Shown here piece after piece: positions 60,501 through 64,000 of a stretch of DNA of 64,000 bases. The stretch spans positions 3,087,464 to 3,151,463 of the forward strand of contig NC_049994.1 of the NCBI RefSeq assembly GCF_000003815.2, given 5' to 3'. Position 1 is the first letter of the stretch. Each line of letters opens with the position of its first letter. The notes beneath the pieces were generated by a model, which worked only from the letters and a program-made list of their open reading frames with translations, was not told where the DNA came from and did no database searches. The position numbers and the translations under genes are program-made. This DNA comes from Branchiostoma floridae (taxonomy: Eukaryota > Chordata > Leptocardii > Amphioxiformes > Branchiostomatidae).

Positions 60501-63163
60501 TACGCAGGATTTAAAACCTCTTTGATTGATTTTCAAAACAAAACTTCGCAAACTGGCGCTACATATACCCGCTGACAAACGAGGTCATATAAGGTCAATA
60601 GACGGCATCAATATTACGGAGGTAAATTGTGTTAAAGTTACGTTCTAATGCACTATCGCTTAGGTTAATTTACATCACAAAAACTTTCTGAATAAATTGT
60701 TACAAAGACAAAATGATATGAACTTCAGACTATGGTGGATTTTATTCTTACATTTATTAAGAGATAAGTCTAAAATGACGAGACTTTTCTTATGAGTACC
60801 ATATTAGCATAATGGGCGAATCTGACGTGTGAACGCGAGCGGTAAACACACGGACGGCGAAGTATCAAAGGATACAACACGAAAGATCAAAGAAATATGA
60901 CGATACCGGTCTCTTCATACAATATCAACTGTAGAACATTTAAAACTTTTTATAGCTTTTGTTTTCTTAATACATATAGTGTAAAAATCATTGCAGTACA
61001 TGTACAGTACTGTATTATGTGAATAAAGATCAGTGGGCACTAAAACAATGTGAAACTTATTGCCTCTGGTCAATTAATTAGCATATTCTCTATAGTGGCA
61101 ACCTCTCTATAGTGGCCAATTTTGACCAGTCCCTTGAGTGGCCGCTATAGACAGGTTTGACTGTATTTTCATCTTGAAAATTTGGATACCTTATACAGTA
61201 CAGCAGTGCCCTCTTTTGACTTTTGTTAGAATTGCAGCACTTCTAAAAAAATCCAAAGCCTTTCATCTTTGGACTGTGCTTGCTTGGCACTTGTCACTTG
61301 CTTTGACCAAGATCAGACCTCATCAATTTGACTGACTGTATTCTCATATCAATGCAGCAGTGCCCACTTGTGACTTTTGTAAGAATTGCAGCACTAATAA
61401 AAGAACTGAAACCCTTTCAGCCTGGGATTGTGCTTGGCACTGGACTGGTGACTTCCTAGCGTCCTGCTCCATGGATAACACATCGAAGGTCTGGGACCTG
61501 AACAGCGAGCGATGTCGCTACACTCTACGCGGGCACGCCGACTCCGTGAACAGTATCACATTCCTGTACTACTCCAACACTCTCTGTACTGGCTCCGCGG
61601 ACAAGACCATCTCTCTATGGGATGCCAGAACTGTGAGTCTAGCATAAAAGTTTGCATACCTTAAATTCACATATTTTTGTGGAAACTTTGATTCTGTGAT
61701 AGGGGGGGGGGGCTGTTGTTTTTTCCTGCAGCTCTCTGTTGAAATTCATAATCAGATGAAGTGCAAATGAATGTAATTATTATTGAATTTGGAAACCACA
61801 ACAACAAAAATACTGCTAGCAATTCAATATTGTTTATCAATAAACTTGAACTTTGTCATAACTATACTGAATAAGTCGTTCTTTGGATTTATTAAGGTTA
61901 GTGCCATTGCTTACATTTTTCACTAAAGAAAAAAAAAAAGGATTATGAGTGAATGGAACTAAATGAATTTTTTGGCCATATTTTCAACAGGGACTGTGCG
62001 CTCAGACCTTCTATGGCCACATGCACTCTGTCAACAATGTGACATTCAACCTGAGGGTGAGTACTACTATTTATGATCAGATTGTGTGACTGATGATGAT
62101 GTGTATACAGTTTGAAACTTTTTGATCAAATTAGAATGTTTACATAAAGATAGGATATTCTACCAAACAAATTCATTTGTAGCAAAATGGACCTGATGTT
62201 TTGAGTATTGCACCTGGACCTGTTCCTCTGTACGTGGACTGTACCTGAAGCTAAATTTTCTGTACCGGTACTTACCAGTAGTCCTGACAGATGTCTAAAC
62301 CGTGTTCCCCTCCCCAGGGTGACACCATAGCGTCCTGTGACTCGTACGGTGTACTGAAGCTATGGGACGTGCGGGCCATCGCTACCATCACCAGCGTGGA
62401 CCTGGGGCCGCACCCAACCAACAGGGTGGCCTTTGACCCCTCTGGTAAGTTAACGCGTCAACTGTCTTATTATGTTAAAATTTTAAACTCTATATCCGTA
62501 CACAAAATAAAGCACCAACAAGCTTTCGATCAGTCCTCTGATCCTGATCAAGTCTGGATGTGTGACTTAGGCTTTGGGTAATTTCAACTTGATAAGGATC
62601 AGAGGTCTGATCGAAAGCTTGTTGGTTACCGCTTTTTTTGTGTATTGGTATACAGTTTAAAATTTTAACATAATGTTGCCTACCGTCAGAGACAAACTTA
62701 TGTCAGCTATGTTATTTCATTGGTTCATTCATTCATGCATTCTTTCAGACAATAATTCAGTCATCCATTCATTCAGTCAGTCATGCATTCATTCCTTCAT
62801 CATCCATCAAATCATTCATTCATTCAATTCATCCATTTACCCAACTTTATGCACGCATTTGTGTTTACTTGAGAGTTACACTACTACACTACATTAACAA
62901 GAATCTCCTTTAAATTTGTTTTTACTTGTAGTCGAATCATCTAGTTTTGTGAAGTCATTTACAAACTTTGACAGTCACTAGTCTAATCAGATCAATCATG
63001 TTTTTTTTTTTTTTTTATGAAATGTTTGAAGGAAAAGTCCAGTGTTGTATTTGTGTATTGTTTTGTTCTAACTGCTGAATATTTTTGCACATTTTCAGGC
63101 CAAGTTCTTGCTGTTGCTAGTAACGATGGAACAGTGAAGATGTTTGAGGTTGGGTCTGGACAG
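48538..63163 (+). CDS. SPAG16: SPAG16/PF20 axonemal central-apparatus WD-repeat protein (3'-partial)
   Basis: Seventeen exons join in frame to 579 residues: 48538-48583, 49445-49519, 50295-50362, 51034-51158, 51899-51967, 53923-53991, 54586-54693, 55372-55489, 56062-56131, 56514-56653, 57176-57309, 59443-59586, 60058-60158, 61421-61632, 61991-62056, 62318-62444, 63099-63163. Every intron is GT-AG. Layout: acidic N-terminus (1-60), LisH-like segment (about 80-107), coiled coil (127-235) with RDFHRMHHKR, a linker with PTQQSLREAR, then WD repeats from about 325 with blade ends WKMW, VKVWD, SKVWD, ISLWD, LKLWD and VKMFE. These match vertebrate SPAG16, the orthologue of Chlamydomonas PF20, which bridges the central-pair microtubules and is needed for flagellar beating. 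About 50 C-terminal residues (last blade) lie past the window. It is divergent from PIERCE1. Confidence 0.95.
48584..49444 (+). other. SPAG16: SPAG16 intron 1, probable U12-type (minor spliceosome)
   Basis: The donor GTATCCTTT (48584-48592) matches the U12 consensus RTATCCTTT exactly. The branch-like CCTTGAC (49427-49433) puts its A 12 bases before the AG of the acceptor, within the U12 range, and there is no strong pyrimidine tract at the acceptor. The ends are GT-AG. Other SPAG16 introns look U2-type. Confidence 0.8.
49445..49519 (+). CDS. SPAG16: SPAG16 exon 2
   Basis: Residues 16-40, QVTITEDLDDDYQYEEVSVD then EETIA. The acidic DDYxYEE stretch is a SPAG16 hallmark. Donor GTAACC. Confidence 0.9.
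49569..49943. mobile_element. Possible hAT-like MITE in intron 2
   Basis: Left CAGGGATCGAAATAC and right TATTCGAACCCTG are imperfect inverses with CAGGG ends. No target duplication is preserved. The interior has two direct copies of an ATTGCAAGTT...TTTTACGTGCAA segment. Confidence 0.45.
50295..50362 (+). CDS. SPAG16: SPAG16 exon 3
   Basis: Residues 41-63, EGDEDLDAAVRVIEEAAQDI then RAS. Acceptor TTTTCAG, donor GTAAGT. Confidence 0.9.
50460..50640 (+). repeat. SINE body fragment in intron 3
   Basis: CACTTTACACGA, CAGGTGTAAAAATGGGTA and related phrases follow the order of the SINE at 32797, much diverged. Confidence 0.45.
51034..51158 (+). CDS. SPAG16: SPAG16 exon 4
   Basis: Residues 64-105 (codon split), including VVDDFVRNYLLKMGMRKTLE and CFQTEW, the LisH-like dimerisation segment. 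Donor GTAAGT. Confidence 0.93.
51240..51490 (+). repeat. CT run and dispersed repeat in intron 4
   Basis: A short CT microsatellite (51247-51264) is followed by about 220 bp of GC-richer sequence (TTAGCGTCCGTTCTTCCCTG, CAGGGGTTGGACGTG) unlike the surrounding intron. Probably a dispersed repeat; no second copy is in this window. Confidence 0.4.
51899..51967 (+). CDS. SPAG16: SPAG16 exon 5
   Basis: Residues 105-127, WYELQQKGLLKEEDVQTVPD then VYS. It completes the LisH-like segment. Donor GTAAGA. Confidence 0.93.
51998..52350. mobile_element. hAT-like MITE in intron 5
   Basis: Perfect 16-bp inverted termini CAGGGCTCTAGCCAGC/GCTGGCTAGAGCCCTG. Flanking 8-mers CACTATGG and CACTTTTG match at 6 of 8 positions. 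CAGGG ends and 8-bp duplication fit hAT. Interior has repeated TGACGGAAA/TTTCCGTCA words. 353 bp, no transposase. Confidence 0.85.
52430..52590 (-). repeat. Reverse SINE body fragment in intron 5
   Basis: TTTGATAAGTGTGGTGGGTT and ACATGGGACCTCCA follow the reverse complement of the SINE body. The MITE at 52604 inserted within it: its target duplication GACCTGAGT is part of the SINE phrase. Confidence 0.6.
52604..52704. mobile_element. TAGCCTGG-type MITE, third copy, perfect 9-bp target duplication
   Basis: Inverted termini TAGCCTGGTATCCAGCC/GGCTGGATACCAGGCTA (17 bp, perfect). GACCTGAGT flanks both ends (52595-52603, 52705-52713). 101 bp. It appears to be the youngest copy in the window. Confidence 0.92.
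53923..53991 (+). CDS. SPAG16: SPAG16 exon 6
   Basis: Residues 128-150, start of the coiled coil: NQQLDDHVKLLRKEVDKFKD then AA. Donor GTAAGA. Confidence 0.93.
54586..54693 (+). CDS. SPAG16: SPAG16 exon 7
   Basis: Residues 151-186, coiled coil with the signature KERDFHRMHHKRVVQEKNKL. Donor GTACTT is weak but the frame join to exon 8 is conserved. Confidence 0.95.
55372..55489 (+). CDS. SPAG16: SPAG16 exon 8
   Basis: Residues 187-226, RLKKHYASYEPTLRQLKHKY through LERDRAVGQ; coiled coil continues. Donor GTAAGT. Confidence 0.95.
55590..55755 (+). repeat. Degenerate short tandem repeat in intron 8
   Basis: About seven diverged copies of a 20-22-bp unit like TGTGATTTGGGTCCCTATGC. Confidence 0.7.
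56062..56131 (+). CDS. SPAG16: SPAG16 exon 9
   Basis: Residues 227-249, VSGLQATLKNIETGRGETVF then LQG; end of the coiled coil. Donor GTAAGC. Confidence 0.92.
56514..56653 (+). CDS. SPAG16: SPAG16 exon 10
   Basis: Residues 250-296, linker with GPTQQSLREARN (conserved) followed by a lineage-variable stretch ending FKRHPK. Donor GTAAGT. Confidence 0.92.
57176..57309 (+). CDS. SPAG16: SPAG16 exon 11
   Basis: Residues 297-340, DTEFPLDNRVNPYLTSQKTP through HAHQLAIS. DxEFPxD is conserved; the end begins WD blade 1. Donor GTATGT. Confidence 0.92.
57370..58740 (+). repeat. 65-bp minisatellite in SPAG16 intron 11, about 21 copies
   Basis: Very homogeneous unit with TAGCACCAAGGACAGGACCA, GTATGTATGGTGTAAGGGAG and CATTAGATGGTTACTGAAGG. 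It begins about 60 bp after the exon 11 donor. Variants recur at multiples of the unit: GTATGTTTGG at 58111, 58371 and 58631 (every 260 bp) and GTATGTCTGG at about 57395 and 57851 (seven units apart), showing multi-unit duplication. Confidence 0.97.
58855..58995 (+). mobile_element. 3' part of tRNA-SINE in intron 11
   Basis: GACTAGCCCC, TGTAGCAATT, GTGTGGCCGAGGGCTACTGA, GGAGATGGGCAC and a TTTGACTT end match the 3' half of the SINE at 21131. No promoter head. Confidence 0.7.
59117..59400 (+). mobile_element. tRNA-derived SINE in intron 11
   Basis: Head with GCGAGTGGGCAGAGTG (A-box-like) and GAGTTCAATTCCTGG (B-box-like); body with GACCAGCCCCCTGCTGTAGT, GCGGAGATGGGTGCCA and a TTTAACTTTTTTT end. 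Same family and orientation as 21131-21420. It ends about 45 bp before exon 12. Confidence 0.85.
59443..59586 (+). CDS. SPAG16: SPAG16 exon 12
   Basis: Residues 341-388. Rest of WD blade 1 (LVTTSDDHTWKMW) and start of blade 2 (GHEDWVSAADFHP). Donor GTAAAT. Confidence 0.95.
60058..60158 (+). CDS. SPAG16: SPAG16 exon 13
   Basis: Residues 389-422, WD blade 2 (KLATTAGDSTVKVWD) and FAEHTHA. Donor GTAAGT. Confidence 0.95.
60257..61163. mobile_element. pogo/Tigger-like non-autonomous element in intron 13
   Basis: Inverted termini CAGTCAAACCTCTATTAGTG (left) and AGGTTTGACTG (right), flanked by TA at 60255-60256 and 61164-61165. CAGTCAAACC ends with TA duplication are typical of pogo/Tigger elements. 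907 bp, both subterminal regions rich in TGGCCAC/GTGGCCA, no transposase frame. Confidence 0.88.
61170..61420 (+). repeat. Tandem duplication of exon 14 acceptor region
   Basis: GCAGTGCCC, TGACTTTTGTNAGAATTGCA and GCACT occur at about 61203-61245 and 61356-61395. After the first copy, CCTTTCATCTTTGGACTGTG then CTTGCTTGGCACTTG mimics the real CCCTTTCAG-exon 14 junction. A further mimic (TTTGGACTGTGCTTGACACT) lies at 60192, left of the pogo-like insertion. Confidence 0.65.
61421..61632 (+). CDS. SPAG16: SPAG16 exon 14
   Basis: Residues 423-493, WD blades 3 and 4: WDCAWHWTGDFLASCSMDNT then SKVWD, and RGHADSVNSITF...DKTISLWDART. Largest exon. Donor GTGAGT. Confidence 0.96.
61991..62056 (+). CDS. 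SPAG16: SPAG16 exon 15
   Basis: Residues 494-515, GLCAQTFYGHMHSVNNVTFN then LR, first half of blade 5. Donor GTGAGT. Confidence 0.95.
62318..62444 (+). CDS. SPAG16: SPAG16 exon 16
   Basis: Residues 516-557, rest of blade 5 (IASCDSYGVLKLWDVR) and start of blade 6 (VDLGPHPTNRVAFDPS). Donor GTAAGT. Confidence 0.96.
62472..62671. mobile_element. 200-bp fold-back element in intron 16
   Basis: ATGTTAAAATTTTAAACT at the left is exactly inverted at the right. Inside, CCAACAAGCTTTCGATCAG and CTGATCGAAAGCTTGTTGG are also exact inverses, and ATCCTGATCAAGT pairs loosely with ACTTGATAAGGAT. About 80 bp of each half can pair. Confidence 0.85.
62700..62840 (+). repeat. Degenerate CATT/ATTC simple repeat in intron 16
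   Basis: Imperfect ATTCATTC, ATCCATTC and AGTCAGTC words over about 130 bp. Confidence 0.8.
63099..63163 (+). CDS. SPAG16: SPAG16 exon 17 (last exon in window)
   Basis: Residues 558-579, blade 6 end: QVLAVASNDGTVKMFEVGSG then Q. Donor GTGAGA. The final blade is encoded beyond 64000. Confidence 0.93.
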
Positions 63164-63310
63164 GTGAGATAGAAAATATTATTATGATAGTATGGTGAAC
63201 AAGTTATGATCTTTAATATGGGTTGCCTAACTTGATTTTGTTACATACCTTTCAGTGTACATACCTTAGGGCAATGCCTGTGTCCCTTTTGTATAGTCCA
63301 TGGGCCACAA

Positions 63311-63669
63311 CAGGGTTGTAGCCAGCACCTGTCCTTCAGTCCTTTAAAGGTATTTTCAGCTGGGGACTGAAAAAAGTTTTCCCCATTCTGTCCCCTGGGA
63401 CAGACAAAAATTGATATGTAAAGATATAAAAAAAACTGATGTGTTCTTCTTCACCAAAACAGAATGCCATGGAACAGCTTAGTCTACAAGCAAAATTTGC
63501 ATCTCAAAATGCAGGAAAAAGTGTTTCAGGGGGTCTTTATTTAAAAATTTTCTGGGACCCAGACCCCCTAGAAATGACGTGCAACGTCATGCCATGCCTT
63601 CTGTGCTCGAAAGGATTCCCATTCAAAATCAAGGGGACTGAAAATGATTTCAGGCTGGCTACAACCCTG
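63311..63669. mobile_element. hAT-like MITE with perfect 8-bp target duplication, intron 17
   Basis: Inverted termini CAGGGTTGTAGCCAGC/GCTGGCTACAACCCTG, perfect over 16 bp. GGCCACAA flanks both ends (63303-63310, 63670-63677). 359 bp. Termini differ from the 51998 element at only two positions, so the two are related. The open frame inside has no domain. Confidence 0.92.
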
Positions 63670-64000
63670 GGCCACAATGACACTTAAGTATATCATTGTC
63701 CACCATTGGTGGTGGTTGTTCAGCTCTTTCACTCTTACTCAAACATTTTGTATATGTTAAGCAGAGAAAGCTGCATATAGTACGTTTTTCAAAGCTTTGG
63801 ATTTCCAACGACAATGCATATCTACCCTAAAAATTGTGCAACAACAAAATCTGCAGCACTTACTCTAAAATGGAGCTGTTATTTCTGTACAACAACCCTG
63901 TACAGTTTTACTTACAATCCTTTGTTGTTGTTACGTGGTCCTTGAGTTTTGACATGACATAGTTTCTAAATAAAAGTAAAGGCTCTACAATATGTTGCAA

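Overview
This is nuclear DNA of an invertebrate animal, most likely a lancelet (Branchiostoma). The evidence is GT-AG-spliced genes of metazoan families, a C2H2 zinc-finger gene whose fingers lie in one exon, several tRNA-derived SINE copies, a CR1/L2-like LINE remnant, and many MITEs and minisatellites. The species is an inference; the metazoan assignment is secure.

Three genes are supported. (1) A nine-finger C2H2 zinc-finger gene on the minus strand (coding exon 5254-6144) with a splice acceptor just upstream of its ATG and a poly(A) signal downstream; a one-finger relic lies about 0.9 kb beyond it. (2) A complete PIERCE1-like gene (47431-47880, minus), encoding an inner protein of ciliary doublet microtubules. 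(3) SPAG16/PF20 (plus, from 48538), the axonemal central-apparatus WD-repeat protein. I reconstructed 17 exons that join in frame to 579 residues; the last WD repeat lies beyond the window. Genes 2 and 3 are head to head, 657 bp apart. The shared interval holds a near-perfect RFX X-box 21 bp before the SPAG16 ATG and a weaker one nearer PIERCE1, so the pair looks like a bidirectional ciliary promoter. Intron 1 of SPAG16 carries minor-spliceosome (U12-type) donor and branch signals.

The rest is mobile and repetitive DNA. 1-10 kb: SINE-like pieces, a broken TTAA-flanked element and zinc-finger-locus duplications. 10-17.4 kb: a purine tract, a 210-bp tandem array interrupted by a MITE with 9-bp target duplications, a CT microsatellite and smaller tandem repeats. 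17.5-36 kb: MITE families with visible target duplications, LINE remnants, a 56-bp minisatellite matching a LINE 3' tail, and a 2.26-kb inverted-terminal element containing an octamer-rich array. 36.7-40.8 kb: a 4.1-kb CACTA-like non-autonomous element with TTA target duplications, packed with 62-, 145- and 78-bp tandem repeats. 41-47 kb: TA- and TTAA-flanked MITEs. SPAG16 introns hold two hAT-like MITEs, a pogo/Tigger-like element, a 65-bp minisatellite and a tandem duplication of the exon 14 acceptor region.
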